Made by a program: the position numbers and the translations under genes. A DNA stretch of 64,000 bases from an uncultured Subdoligranulum sp. GTDB taxonomy: Bacteria; Bacillota; Clostridia; Oscillospirales; Ruminococcaceae. The stretch covers positions 372,001 to 436,000 of the forward strand of contig UQZO01000001.1 in assembly GCA_900545545.1 (NCBI GenBank), given 5' to 3'. Below the pieces are notes generated by a model. The model did not search any database. It saw only the letters and a program-made list of their open reading frames with translations, and was not told the origin of the DNA. Below, in pieces: positions 1 through 9,411 of this stretch; position 1 is the first letter of the stretch, and each line of letters begins with the position of its first letter.

Positions 1-1
1 A

Positions 2-607
2 GGGTATCTGCCGAAATTGGAACATAACTGGCGGACCTTGATCGCGCCGGAGGACACGGTCATTCTGGCGGGCGATACCAGCTGGGCCATGAATCTGCCG
101 GACAGCCATGCGGATTTTGCTTTTCTGCAAAGTCTGCCGGGCCAGAAGTGGTTGCTGAAGGGCAATCATGACTACTGGTGGACCACCACCCGCAAGATGG
201 AAAACTTTTTGCAAACCTCCGGGTTTGATTCGCTGCATATCCTGCATAATAACACTTGCGTGGTGGGCGATACGGCCCTGTGCGGCACCCGCGGCTGGCC
301 GTTTGACGATGTGGCTGCCCAGGGAGAAAAACTGATGGCCCGTGAAGCCGGACGCCTGCGGATGTCTTTGCAGGCGGCGGGGGATACGCCACGCAAGATT
401 GCGTTTTTGCATTATCCGCCGGTCTATCCCGGTGCAATGGCGCAGGAACTGATCGCTGTTCTGCGGGAGTTCGGCGTCACAGAATGCTACTATGGTCATC
501 TGCACGGAAAATCCATCCGCTTCGCCGTGCAGGGGGAAGTGGACGGAATCCGCTACCGCCTGATTTCTGCCGACGGCCTGGGATTTTGCCCGTATAAGCT
601 GGACTGA
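2..607 (+). CDS. metallophosphoesterase, 5' end cut by window edge
   Basis: The reading frame is open from base 2, so the true start lies to the left; the first in-frame start-like codon (TTG at 17) is internal to the fold. Calcineurin-like phosphoesterase motifs are visible: GDTSW, then GNHDYWW (metal-binding Asn-His-Asp) and, near the C-terminus, GHLHGKS. The N-terminal GD.H motif expected in this family is off the window. The protein is probably a cytosolic hydrolase of phosphomonoesters or diesters of unknown substrate. It ends 169 bases before tig, and a separate promoter-like site lies in between, so it is probably not in the tig operon. Confidence 0.8.
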   Translation, partial: GYLPKLEHNWRTLIAPEDTVILAGDTSWAMNLPDSHADFAFLQSLPGQKWLLKGNHDYWWTTTRKMENFLQTSGFDSLHILHNNTCVVGDTALCGTRGWPFDDVAAQGEKLMAREAGRLRMSLQAAGDTPRKIAFLHYPPVYPGAMAQELIAVLREFGVTECYYGHLHGKSIRFAVQGEVDGIRYRLISADGLGFCPYKLD

Positions 608-704
608 AACGCAAAAATCAGTAAAAGAACGTTCCCGACGGTGAAAATACCTTCCGAAATGGCATAAAATAGAAGATAATTTGTTAATTTTTTCAAAATA
701 GGGC

Positions 705-733
705 TGGTATTCTGCGCGGGAACATGCTATAAT
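705..733 (+). promoter_or_regulatory. probable promoter of tig
   Basis: A perfect TATAAT at 728-733 lies 44 bases before the tig start. The -35 position 17 bases upstream (705-710, TGGTAT) is poor, so only the -10 is convincing. A strong ribosome binding site, GGAGGAAT, precedes the start codon. Confidence 0.45.
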
Positions 734-776
734 TACTTGTATTTTTATGTACATCTATTTTTGGAGGAATTTATAA

Positions 777-2159
777 ATGAACCTGATTTCCTGTGAAAAG
801 CTCGAAAAGAGCATGGTTGAACTGCAGTTCTCTATCGATGCGGAGACCTTCAAATCCGCTGTCGGTGCCGCTTTCAAGCGTGAGGGCAAGAAGTATACCG
901 TTCCCGGCTTCCGCAAGGGCCATGCGCCGCGTGCGATGATCGAGAAGATGTACGGCAAGGATCTGTTCCAGTACGACGCCATCAACGATCTGTTCCCCGA
1001 GAATTACGAGGCTGCCGTCAAGGCTGCCGGCATCGAGGTTGTCGGTGGTCCGGCTCCCGAAGTGGTTTCCATGTCGGAAGAAGAGGGCGCTGTGCTGAAG
1101 GTTAAGGTTGCCGTCAAGCCCGAAGTTGAACTGGGCGACTATGTCGGTTTAACCGTTACCAAAGATGTCAAGACTGTGGACGAGGCGGATGTTGACGCCG
1201 AGATCAAGCGCATGCAGGACCGCAACGGCCGTCTGCTGACCCGTGACGGCGAGGCTCAGAACGGCGACACTGCCACCATCGACTTCGAGGGCTTTGTCGA
1301 CGGCAAGGCCTTCGAGGGCGGCAAGGCTGAGCACTACGCTCTGGTCCTGGGCAGCGGTTCCTTCATCCCCGGCTTCGAGGAGCAGGTTGTCGGCCACAAG
1401 GCTGGCGACGAGTTCGACGTCAACGTCAAGTTCCCTGAGGAATACCAGGCTGAGGAACTGGCCGGCAAGGACGCCACCTTCAAGATCAAGCTGCACGAAG
1501 TTCAGTACAAGGAGCTGCCGGAGCTGGACGACGATTTCGCCAAGGACGTCAGCGAGTACGACACCCTCGATGAGCTGAAGGATTCCATCCGCAAGGGCAT
1601 TGCTGCCAACCACGAGAAGCAGGCCGAGCAGAAGATGGAGAACGATCTGATCGATCAGGTCGTCAGCAACATGAAGGCCGAAATCCCCGATGCCATGATC
1701 GAGGGCCGCATGGACGAGCTGGTACAGGACTTCCAGTACCGCATCTCTCAGCAGGGCCTCAAGCTGGAGCAGTACCTGCAGTATATGGGCATGACCAAGG
1801 AACAGTTCAAGGAGCAGTTCCGTGAGCAGGCCGACAAGCAGGTCAAGATGCGCCTGGCGATGGAAGCCATCGTTGCCAAGGAGAACATCGAGGCTACCGA
1901 GGAAGAGTTCGAAGCCGAGGTTAAGCGCATTGCCGATGCTTACCAGATGGAAGTCGACAAGGTGAAGAGCCTGGTGGACGCTGCTGCCGTCAAGAAGGAT
2001 CTGGCTGTCAACAAGGCCATCGACTTCGTGAAGGAGAAGGCAAACGTTGTGACCGAAGAGCCTGCCAAAAAGCCCGCCAAGAAGACCACCCGCAAGACCA
2101 CCAAGAAGGCGGAAAAGAAAGAGGAAGAAACCCAGAGCGAGGATAATAAGGGCGAGTAA
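777..2159 (+). CDS. tig: trigger factor, ribosome-associated chaperone and prolyl isomerase
   Basis: Trigger factor binds the ribosome exit tunnel and shelters nascent chains. The 460-residue protein shows the three family parts: an N-terminal ribosome-binding domain with the loop GFRKGHAPR around residue 45, a central FKBP-type isomerase domain at about 155-245 (GDTATIDFEGFVDGKAF, then FIPGFE), and a helical C-terminal chaperone domain. The last about 35 residues are a Lys/Thr/Ala tail (KKPAKKTTRKTTKK) followed by an acidic end, which makes it longer than the usual about 430 residues. It is followed by clpP and clpX, the common order tig-clpP-clpX, joining folding and proteolysis. Codon use is strongly biased, as in highly expressed genes. 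Confidence 0.97.
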   Translation: MNLISCEKLEKSMVELQFSIDAETFKSAVGAAFKREGKKYTVPGFRKGHAPRAMIEKMYGKDLFQYDAINDLFPENYEAAVKAAGIEVVGGPAPEVVSMSEEEGAVLKVKVAVKPEVELGDYVGLTVTKDVKTVDEADVDAEIKRMQDRNGRLLTRDGEAQNGDTATIDFEGFVDGKAFEGGKAEHYALVLGSGSFIPGFEEQVVGHKAGDEFDVNVKFPEEYQAEELAGKDATFKIKLHEVQYKELPELDDDFAKDVSEYDTLDELKDSIRKGIAANHEKQAEQKMENDLIDQVVSNMKAEIPDAMIEGRMDELVQDFQYRISQQGLKLEQYLQYMGMTKEQFKEQFREQADKQVKMRLAMEAIVAKENIEATEEEFEAEVKRIADAYQMEVDKVKSLVDAAAVKKDLAVNKAIDFVKEKANVVTEEPAKKPAKKTTRKTTKKAEKKEEETQSEDNKGE

Positions 2160-2198
2160 TTCGCACCCGCTTACCCCACAGGAAGTATGATAAAACAG

Positions 2199-2238
2199 GG
2201 CCGATACGGTGTGCATTTGCTGCCGTATCGGTTCCTTT
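2199..2238 (+). terminator. hairpin between tig and clpP, possible weak terminator
   Basis: CCGATACGG at 2201-2209 pairs perfectly with CCGTATCGG at 2223-2231, extended by wobble pairs on both sides. It is followed by TTCCTTTAT rather than a clean T-run, so it may only reduce read-through or mark an RNA processing point between tig and clpP. Confidence 0.35.
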
Positions 2239-2279
2239 ATCCGCCTCAATCGTATTTTATCAATAAGGAGGGAACCCCT

Positions 2280-2870
2280 ATGAGCCTTGTACCCTATGTC
2301 ATCGAACAGACTGCGCGCGGTGAGCGCAGCTATGATATCTTCTCCCGTTTGCTGAATGACCGCATTATTGTGCTGAGCGAGGATGTCAATTCCACGTCGG
2401 CCAGCGTTGTGGTGGCGCAGCTGCTCTATCTGGAAGGGCAGGACCCGGAGAAGGATATTTACTTCTACATCAACAGCCCGGGCGGCTCCATTTCGGATGG
2501 TATGGCCATTCACGATACGATGAACTACATCAAGTGCGATGTTTCCACCATCTGCATCGGTATGGCGGCCTCCATGGGCTCTTTCCTGCTGGCCAGCGGC
2601 ACCAAGGGCAAGCGTTTCGCGCTGCCCAACTCGGAAATTCTGATTCACCAGCCGCTGATCAGCGGCAGCGGAATCTCCGGCCAGGCCACAGATATCCAGA
2701 TTCACGCCAATCATATCATTCACATTCGTGAGCGCATGAACCAGCTCTACAGCCAGTACACCGGCCAGCCGTTGGAAACCATTCAGCGCGATACGGAGCG
2801 CGATAACTATATGACGGCGCAGCAGGCGAAGGAATACGGCCTGATCGACGATATCCTCTATAAACACTGA
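2280..2870 (+). CDS. clpP: ATP-dependent Clp protease proteolytic subunit
   Basis: ClpP is the tetradecameric serine protease that degrades substrates unfolded by ClpX or ClpC. The start is the ATG at 2280 because AAGGAGG (2265-2271) lies 8 bases before it and the protein then begins with the family sequence SLVPYVIEQT; an upstream in-frame ATG at 2187 lacks such a site. Length is 196 residues, as usual. The catalytic triad is visible: Ser98 in GMAASMG, His123 in EILIHQP, Asp171 in QRDTERDNYM. clpX follows 14 bases later and is surely co-transcribed. Confidence 0.97.
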   Translation: MSLVPYVIEQTARGERSYDIFSRLLNDRIIVLSEDVNSTSASVVVAQLLYLEGQDPEKDIYFYINSPGGSISDGMAIHDTMNYIKCDVSTICIGMAASMGSFLLASGTKGKRFALPNSEILIHQPLISGSGISGQATDIQIHANHIIHIRERMNQLYSQYTGQPLETIQRDTERDNYMTAQQAKEYGLIDDILYKH

Positions 2871-2884
2871 TTCGGGGGAACAAC

Positions 2885-4231
<1,347 letters not shown>

Positions 4232-4240
4232 GCACAAATA

Positions 4241-4277
4241 AAAGAGGCTGTCTCCTCAAAGGAGACAGCCTCTTTTT
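4241..4277. terminator. bidirectional intrinsic terminator between clpX and xpt
   Basis: A perfect 15-base inverted repeat, AAAGAGGCTGTCTCC (4241-4255) and GGAGACAGCCTCTTT (4261-4275), with a TCAAA loop, carries a T-run on the plus side and an A-run on the other. It can stop transcription from both convergent genes. Confidence 0.92.
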
Positions 4278-4299
4278 CTATGCCGTTTTACAGACAGGC

Positions 4300-4881
4300 T
4301 CAGTCTTCCTGCTCACGGAAGGTCAGGCTCGTGTCGCTCATCTCGTTGACGATGGCAAGGCTGGCCAGCTTGTAGCCCGCAGCGCGCAGCTCGTCACCGC
4401 CCGGCTGGAAGCCTTTCTCGATGCAGATACCGATGCCGCCCACAACACAGCCGGACTGTTTGCACACATCCAGCAGACCCTTCATCGCTTTGCCGTTGGC
4501 GAGGAAATCATCCAGAATCAGCACTTTGTCATCGGGGGTCAGGAACTTCTTGGCCAGTGTGATGTCGTAATCGCGGCCATAAGTATAGGAGTGGACGGTG
4601 GAGGTGAAGACATCCCCGTCAATGTTTTTGCTCTTGGCCTTTTTGGCAAAAACGACCGGAACATTGAAGTGGCGTGCAGTCATGCAGGCGATGGCAATGC
4701 CGGAGGCCTCGATGGTCAGGATCTTGTTGATGCCGTCATCCTTGAAAATGCGGTAAAATTCAGCACCGATCTGGTCCAAAAGGTCAACGTCCAGCTGGTG
4801 GTTCAGGAAACAATCTACCTTTAATACATTGCCGGGACGGACCTGCCCCTCTTGCAGAATACGCTGCTCCAAAAGTTTCAT
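4300..4881 (-). CDS. xpt: xanthine phosphoribosyltransferase
   Basis: The enzyme converts xanthine and PRPP to XMP in purine salvage. The PRPP-binding signature is VLILDDFLANGKAM, and the N-terminus MKLLEQRILQEG matches Xpt. I chose the ATG at 4881 because a GAAAGGGG site lies about 10 bases upstream; a GTG at 4902 would add seven residues (MKGANSQ) but has no ribosome binding site. The resulting 193 residues fit the family. The gene stands alone, convergent with clpX, under its own promoter, and I see no purine riboswitch in the short leader. Confidence 0.93.
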   Translation of the reverse strand: MKLLEQRILQEGQVRPGNVLKVDCFLNHQLDVDLLDQIGAEFYRIFKDDGINKILTIEASGIAIACMTARHFNVPVVFAKKAKSKNIDGDVFTSTVHSYTYGRDYDITLAKKFLTPDDKVLILDDFLANGKAMKGLLDVCKQSGCVVGGIGICIEKGFQPGGDELRAAGYKLASLAIVNEMSDTSLTFREQED

Positions 4882-4926
4882 CTGCGAATTAGCCCCTTTC
4901 ACGGATCTTTGTTCATTTGTGCTTCC

Positions 4927-4955
4927 ATTATGGCAAATTCCGACGTGTTTTGCAA
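4927..4955 (-). promoter_or_regulatory. sigma-A promoter of xpt
   Basis: Read on the minus strand: -35 TTGCAA (4950-4955), a 17-base spacer, -10 CATAAT (4927-4932). Transcription would start near 4920, leaving a leader of only about 40 bases before the xpt start, too short for a purine riboswitch. Confidence 0.7.
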
Positions 4956-5082
4956 GTTTTTTACAATAAATGGCTGGACATTTTTGTCAACTTGGCAGAT
5001 TGATAACATTTTGTAACTTAATTTTATGCAAAATGGCTACAAATGGGGCTGATTTCCAGAACAACACTGTAGAATTGGAACA

Positions 5083-5111
5083 TTGCGCTTTTAAGCGTAA
5101 AAGTCTATAAT
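5083..5111 (+). promoter_or_regulatory. sigma-A promoter of livJ
   Basis: The -35 is TTGCGC (5083-5088) and the -10 is TATAAT (5106-5111), with 17 bases between them. The expected transcript starts near 5118, immediately before the inverted repeat at 5122-5169. The stretch between this promoter and the xpt promoter (4956-5082) is AT-rich and I recognise nothing else in it. Confidence 0.75.
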
Positions 5112-5121
5112 TCTTTTATAC

Positions 5122-5169
5122 TACAGCACAGGGGTGTGCGGCCCGCCGTAACAGGCAGTATGTGCTGTA
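5122..5169 (+). promoter_or_regulatory. inverted repeat in the livJ 5' leader
   Basis: TACAGCACA (5122-5130) and TGTGCTGTA (5161-5169) are perfect complements enclosing 30 bases. The stem would begin within a few bases of the predicted transcript start and close just before the AGGAGGG ribosome binding site (5177-5183). It could stabilise the mRNA 5' end or be a regulatory leader. It matches no riboswitch class that I recognise. Confidence 0.5.
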
Positions 5170-5193
5170 AGAATTCTAGGAGGGTAAGATACC

Positions 5194-6438
5194 ATGAAAA
5201 AAATCGTTAGTTCTGTCTTGGCTGCGTCCATGGTGCTGAGCCTGGCGGCCTGCGGTTCTACCGCTACCACGTCGGAAAGCACTTCTACCGCTTCGGAGAG
5301 CACTTCTTCCACCGTTGCCACCGGTGAGTCTGCCGGTTCCGGCAGCTACACCGGTACGCCCATCAAGATCGGCGGTATCGGCCCTGTTACCGGCGCTGCT
5401 GCCGTGTACGGCAACGCTGTCAAGAATGCCGAGGAACTGGCTGTCAAGGAAATCAACGCCGCCAACGGCAGCCCTGTTTTCGAGTGGAAATTCGAGGACG
5501 ATGAGAACGACGCCGAGAAGAGCGTGAACGCCTACAACAACCTGAAGGACTGGGATATGCAGATCCTGGCCGGTCCCGTTACCACCACGCCTTCTGTGGC
5601 TGTCGCTGCGGAGACTGTCAACGACAACCTGTTCATGCTGACGCCCTCCGCTTCCTCCCTGTCTGTCATCCTGAATGACGCAGGCGACGAGTCTACCGCT
5701 CGCGGCAATGTCTTCCAGGTCTGCTTCACCGACCCCAACCAGGGTGTTGCTTCCGCAGATTACATTGCCGACAACGGCCTGCCCACCAAGATCGGCGTGA
5801 TCTATGACTCTTCTGATGCCTATTCTTCCGGTATCTTTGAGAAGTTCAAGGCGGAAGCCGAGGTCAAGGGCCTGGAGATTGTTGCTGCGGAAGCTTTCAC
5901 CGCCGACAACAAGTCCGACCTGTCCACCCAGCTGGCCAAGTGCCAGGAGGCCGGTGCAGAGCTGGTCTTCCTGCCCATCTACTATCAGGAAGCTTCTCAG
6001 ATCCTGATCGCTGCGGACAAGACCGGCTATGATCCCGAGTTCTTCGGCTGCGACGGTATGGACGGCATCCTCTCCATCGAAGGCTTCGACACCTCTCTGG
6101 CTGAGGGCCTGATGCTCCTGACTCCCTTCGCTGCGGACGCTCAGGATGAGAAGACCCAGGCTTTCGTTTCTGCCTATGAAGCTGCCTACGGCGAGACCCC
6201 GAACCAGTTCGCTGCTGACGCATACGACGTCATCTACGCTATCTACCAGGCAGTTCTGGCCGGTGGCATCAACGGTGACATGGATGCCAGCGAGATCTGC
6301 GATGCCCTCAAGACCCAGTTCACCAGCATGACTTTCGACGGCCTGACCGGTACGGGCATGACCTGGGATGCTACGGGTGCTATTTCTAAGGAGCCCAAGG
6401 CTGTTGTGATCAAAGATGGCGCTTACGCTGCAATGTGA
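5194..6438 (+). CDS. livJ: branched-chain amino acid-binding lipoprotein of an ABC importer
   Basis: This is the extracytoplasmic substrate receptor of the Liv system. A lipoprotein signal peptide is clear: MKKIVSSVLA, hydrophobic core, lipobox LAAC with the lipidated Cys20. A Ser/Thr-rich linker follows to about residue 48, then a type I periplasmic-binding fold (IKIGGIGPVTGAAAVYGN, typical Leu/Ile/Val-binding start). Very biased codon use suggests high expression. It has its own promoter and is followed by an intrinsic terminator at 6479-6513 before livH, which would make the receptor more abundant than the membrane parts. The exact ligand (Leu, Ile, Val or another amino acid) cannot be read from sequence. 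Confidence 0.93.
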   Translation: MKKIVSSVLAASMVLSLAACGSTATTSESTSTASESTSSTVATGESAGSGSYTGTPIKIGGIGPVTGAAAVYGNAVKNAEELAVKEINAANGSPVFEWKFEDDENDAEKSVNAYNNLKDWDMQILAGPVTTTPSVAVAAETVNDNLFMLTPSASSLSVILNDAGDESTARGNVFQVCFTDPNQGVASADYIADNGLPTKIGVIYDSSDAYSSGIFEKFKAEAEVKGLEIVAAEAFTADNKSDLSTQLAKCQEAGAELVFLPIYYQEASQILIAADKTGYDPEFFGCDGMDGILSIEGFDTSLAEGLMLLTPFAADAQDEKTQAFVSAYEAAYGETPNQFAADAYDVIYAIYQAVLAGGINGDMDASEICDALKTQFTSMTFDGLTGTGMTWDATGAISKEPKAVVIKDGAYAAM

Positions 6439-6478
6439 TTTGCCTGTCGTGTTTCTAAACTGAATTCCGTTGCCAATG

Positions 6479-6513
6479 GAGCTGCCGGACAAGTGGGTTC
6501 GGCAGCTCTTTTT
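6479..6513 (+). terminator. terminator between livJ and livHMGF
   Basis: GAGCTGCCG (6479-6487) pairs with CGGCAGCTC (6500-6508), extended by three more pairs inside, and is followed by TTTTT (6509-6513). It stands between the receptor gene and the permease/ATPase genes and probably allows partial read-through. A weak promoter-like TATGGT/TACTAT stretch at about 6592-6602 might restart transcription. Confidence 0.85.
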
Positions 6514-6662
6514 GATTAAAGACGCGAAAAGAACAACTTGCACAGGAATGAAGCCGAAAAAAACGTTGTTTTGGCGGCTAAAGTGTGTTAGTATGGTACT
6601 ATATTTCTGTACGTGTGCGGCCTTGTATCGTCAGAAAGAAACAGAGTGAGGTGTAATACGCA

Positions 6663-7556
6663 ATGCAGTTTTTGTCCTATCTGATCAATGGTATCAGCCT
6701 GGGCAGCGTCTATGCGCTGATCGCCCTGGGCTATACGATGGTCTACGGCATTGCCAAGATGTTGAACTTCGCCCATGGCGACGTTATCATGATTGGCAGT
6801 TATGTGGTCTTTTTTACTTTCGGCACTTCCGGAATGAACCCGATTCTTTCCATTTTGCTTTCCATGGTAGTGTGTACGGTGCTGGGTGTCGTGATCGAGC
6901 GCGTGGCCTACCGTCCCTTGCGCGAAGCTCCCTCGCTGGCCGTTCTGATTACGGCCATCGGTGTCAGCTATCTGCTGCAGCAGGTGGCACAGCTTACCTG
7001 GTCTTCCAGCCCCAAGAGCTTTATCTCAGTGGTTTCCGGCATTCCTTTCCTGAAACCGATCAGTCTGTTTGACGGCCAGCTGACGATCTCGGCTGAAACC
7101 ATCGTGACCATTGTGGTCTGCCTGATTATCATGGTGGCTCTGATCTGGTTCGTCAACAACACTTCGGCTGGCCATGCCATGCAGGCCGTTTCCGAGGACC
7201 GTGGTGCAGCCCAGCTGATGGGCGTTAACGTCAATGCTACCATTTCTCTTACCTTTGCCATCGGCTCGGCACTGGCTGCGGTAGCCGGTGCGCTGCTGTG
7301 TTCTTCCTATCCCACCTTGCAGCCCACCACGGGTGCAATGCCCGGCATCAAGGCCTTCGTTGCCGCTGTCTTCGGTGGTATCGGCTCCATCCCGGGCGCC
7401 TTCCTCGGCGGCATTTTGCTGGGTGTGATCGAGAACCTGAGCAAAGCTTACATTTCTACCCAGTTGTCGGACGCGATTGTGTTCCTCGTGCTGATCATCG
7501 TTCTGCTCGTGAAACCGACCGGTTTGTTGGGCAAGAAAGTCAACGTGAAAGTGTGA
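6663..7556 (+). CDS. livH: branched-chain amino acid ABC transporter permease LivH
   Basis: This is one of two membrane subunits of the Liv importer. The 297 residues are almost wholly hydrophobic with about eight membrane segments. The start MQFLSYLINGISLGSVYALIALGYTMVYGI and the EDRGAAQLMGVN segment, which is the coupling helix touching the ATPase, are hallmarks of LivH. A GTGAGGTG ribosome binding site lies just upstream. livM begins 10 bases after its stop. Confidence 0.95.
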   Translation: MQFLSYLINGISLGSVYALIALGYTMVYGIAKMLNFAHGDVIMIGSYVVFFTFGTSGMNPILSILLSMVVCTVLGVVIERVAYRPLREAPSLAVLITAIGVSYLLQQVAQLTWSSSPKSFISVVSGIPFLKPISLFDGQLTISAETIVTIVVCLIIMVALIWFVNNTSAGHAMQAVSEDRGAAQLMGVNVNATISLTFAIGSALAAVAGALLCSSYPTLQPTTGAMPGIKAFVAAVFGGIGSIPGAFLGGILLGVIENLSKAYISTQLSDAIVFLVLIIVLLVKPTGLLGKKVNVKV

Positions 7557-7566
7557 GGTGGCAGCG

Positions 7567-8646
7567 ATGAATTTCAAAACAATGAAGCGCTCCACAAAGA
7601 GCAATCTGATTACGTTCGGCATCGTGATCGCGTTTTATCTTGTGGTCCAGCTGCTCTCGGCAGCGGATCTGCTGAGCAATTCTTTCACCGGTCAGTTGGT
7701 GCCCATCTGTGCCTATGTCATTCTGGCCATTTCCCTGAATCTTACGGTGGGTATTCTGGGCGAGTTGAGCCTGGGCCATGCCGGCTTTATGAGCGTGGGA
7801 GCTTTCTCTGGCACGCTGCTGTGGACGACTCTCAGCTCGTCCGCACCCAAACCGGTGGCCCTGGTGCTTTCTTTCATCGTGGGCGGCCTGGTGGCTGGTT
7901 TGTTCGGTTTCCTGGTGGGCGTGCCTGTATTGCGTCTGTCGGGTGACTATCTGGCGATCGTGACCCTCGCCTTTGGCGAAATCGTCAAGAACGTCATGAA
8001 TGCCTGCTATCTGGGCGTTGACTCCAAGGGCCTGCATTTCTCACTGAAAGACGCCAGCTCCATGGGCATGGAAGCTGACGGCAAGGTCCTCATCAACGGT
8101 GCACAGGGCATCACGGGTATTACCAAGGCGTCTACCTTTACCATCGGTATTGTGCTCGTCATCCTGACGCTGGCCGTGATTCTCAACCTTGTGAACTCCC
8201 GTGCGGGCCGCGCCATCACCTCTATCCGCGATAATGAGATTGCCGCCCGTTCGGTGGGTGTGCCGATCACCAAATATAAACTGATGGCTTTTGTGACTTC
8301 GGCGGTCTTTGCAGGCGTTGCGGGTGTCCTGTACTCCTTGAACTACTCCTCTCTGGTCGCCAAGAAATTCGACTACAATACCTCGATTCTGATTCTGGTC
8401 TTTGTGGTTCTGGGCGGCATCGGCAACCTGCGTGGTTCGGTGATTGCGGCTGCGATCCTGACGGTTCTGCCGGAAATGCTGCGCAGCATGAACGACTACC
8501 GTATGCTGATTTATGCGATTGTTTTGATTGTGGTAATGATCTTCAACCAGAGCCCGCAGATGGTTGCGCTGCGCAACAAGCTGACGGCCCGGTTCCGCAA
8601 GGAAAACCGCACACCGCGAACCAAACAGAAGAAGGGGGTGGCGTAA
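7567..8646 (+). CDS. livM: branched-chain amino acid ABC transporter permease LivM
   Basis: This is the second membrane subunit. Hydrophobic throughout with the LivM signature region LSLGHAGFMSVGAFSG and the coupling helix SIRDNEIAARSVGV. I set the start at ATG 7567: GAGGTG (7555-7560) is the ribosome binding site for it, whereas the in-frame GTG at 7558 overlaps that site. The protein is 359 residues with a basic C-terminal tail (RFRKENRTPRTKQKK). livG follows after one base. Confidence 0.95.
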   Translation: MNFKTMKRSTKSNLITFGIVIAFYLVVQLLSAADLLSNSFTGQLVPICAYVILAISLNLTVGILGELSLGHAGFMSVGAFSGTLLWTTLSSSAPKPVALVLSFIVGGLVAGLFGFLVGVPVLRLSGDYLAIVTLAFGEIVKNVMNACYLGVDSKGLHFSLKDASSMGMEADGKVLINGAQGITGITKASTFTIGIVLVILTLAVILNLVNSRAGRAITSIRDNEIAARSVGVPITKYKLMAFVTSAVFAGVAGVLYSLNYSSLVAKKFDYNTSILILVFVVLGGIGNLRGSVIAAAILTVLPEMLRSMNDYRMLIYAIVLIVVMIFNQSPQMVALRNKLTARFRKENRTPRTKQKKGVA

Positions 8647-8647
8647 C

Positions 8648-9409
8648 ATGGCATTGCTGGAAGTCAGCAACCTGGGAATTGCTTTTGGCGGCCTGCAGGC
8701 CGTGGCACAGCTGGACCTTTCCATCGAAAAGGGCCATCTGTATGGATTGATCGGCCCCAACGGCGCCGGTAAAACCACCGTGTTCAATATGCTGACCGGT
8801 GTGTACAAGCCCACAGAGGGCAACATCGTGCTGGACGGCAAAGACATTACGGGGCAGAACCCCGAAGTCATCAGCCGGGCTGGTGTGGCGCGTACCTTCC
8901 AGAATATCCGCCTCTTCAATGAGATGACGGTTCTGGACAATGTCAAGGTGGGCCTGCACAATCAGGTCAAGTACAGCATGTGGACGGGCATCCTGCGCTT
9001 GCCTTCTTATAAGGAAAAAGAGCATGAGATGAACCGCCAGGCCCACAAGCTGCTCAAAATTTTTGATCTGGACGGCGAGGCCAACCTTAAGGCCAGCCAG
9101 CTGCCCTACGGCAAGCAGCGCAAGCTGGAGATTGCCCGTGCGCTGGCGACGAATCCGAAACTGTTGCTTCTGGACGAGCCCGCCGCCGGTATGAACCCCA
9201 ACGAAACGGAAGAGCTGATGAAGACGGTGCGCAACGTGCGTGACCAGTTCGGTATCGCCATTCTGCTGATTGAGCATGATATGAACTTTGTTATGGGCAT
9301 CTGCGAGGAGATCACCGTGCTGGACTACGGCCGTGTGATTGCCCGCGGTGACGGCAAAGCAATCCGCAATAACCCCAAAGTCATTGCGGCCTATCTGGGA
9401 GGTGATTGA
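8648..9409 (+). CDS. livG: branched-chain amino acid ABC transporter ATPase LivG
   Basis: Cytoplasmic ATPase subunit. Walker A GPNGAGKTT lies near residues 37-45; the Walker B and catalytic Glu are in LLLLDEPAAGMNP, and the switch His in LLIEHDMNFVM. In place of the usual LSGG-type signature the sequence reads LPYGKQRKLEIARAL, as is normal in LivG. Its end overlaps the ribosome binding region of livF. Confidence 0.95.
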   Translation: MALLEVSNLGIAFGGLQAVAQLDLSIEKGHLYGLIGPNGAGKTTVFNMLTGVYKPTEGNIVLDGKDITGQNPEVISRAGVARTFQNIRLFNEMTVLDNVKVGLHNQVKYSMWTGILRLPSYKEKEHEMNRQAHKLLKIFDLDGEANLKASQLPYGKQRKLEIARALATNPKLLLLDEPAAGMNPNETEELMKTVRNVRDQFGIAILLIEHDMNFVMGICEEITVLDYGRVIARGDGKAIRNNPKVIAAYLGGD

Positions 9410-9411
9410 CG

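Noticed and set aside
6572..6602. Promoter directly before livH
   Set aside because: TATGGT/TACTAT is present, but no -35 occurs at acceptable spacing; only noted as a weak possibility.
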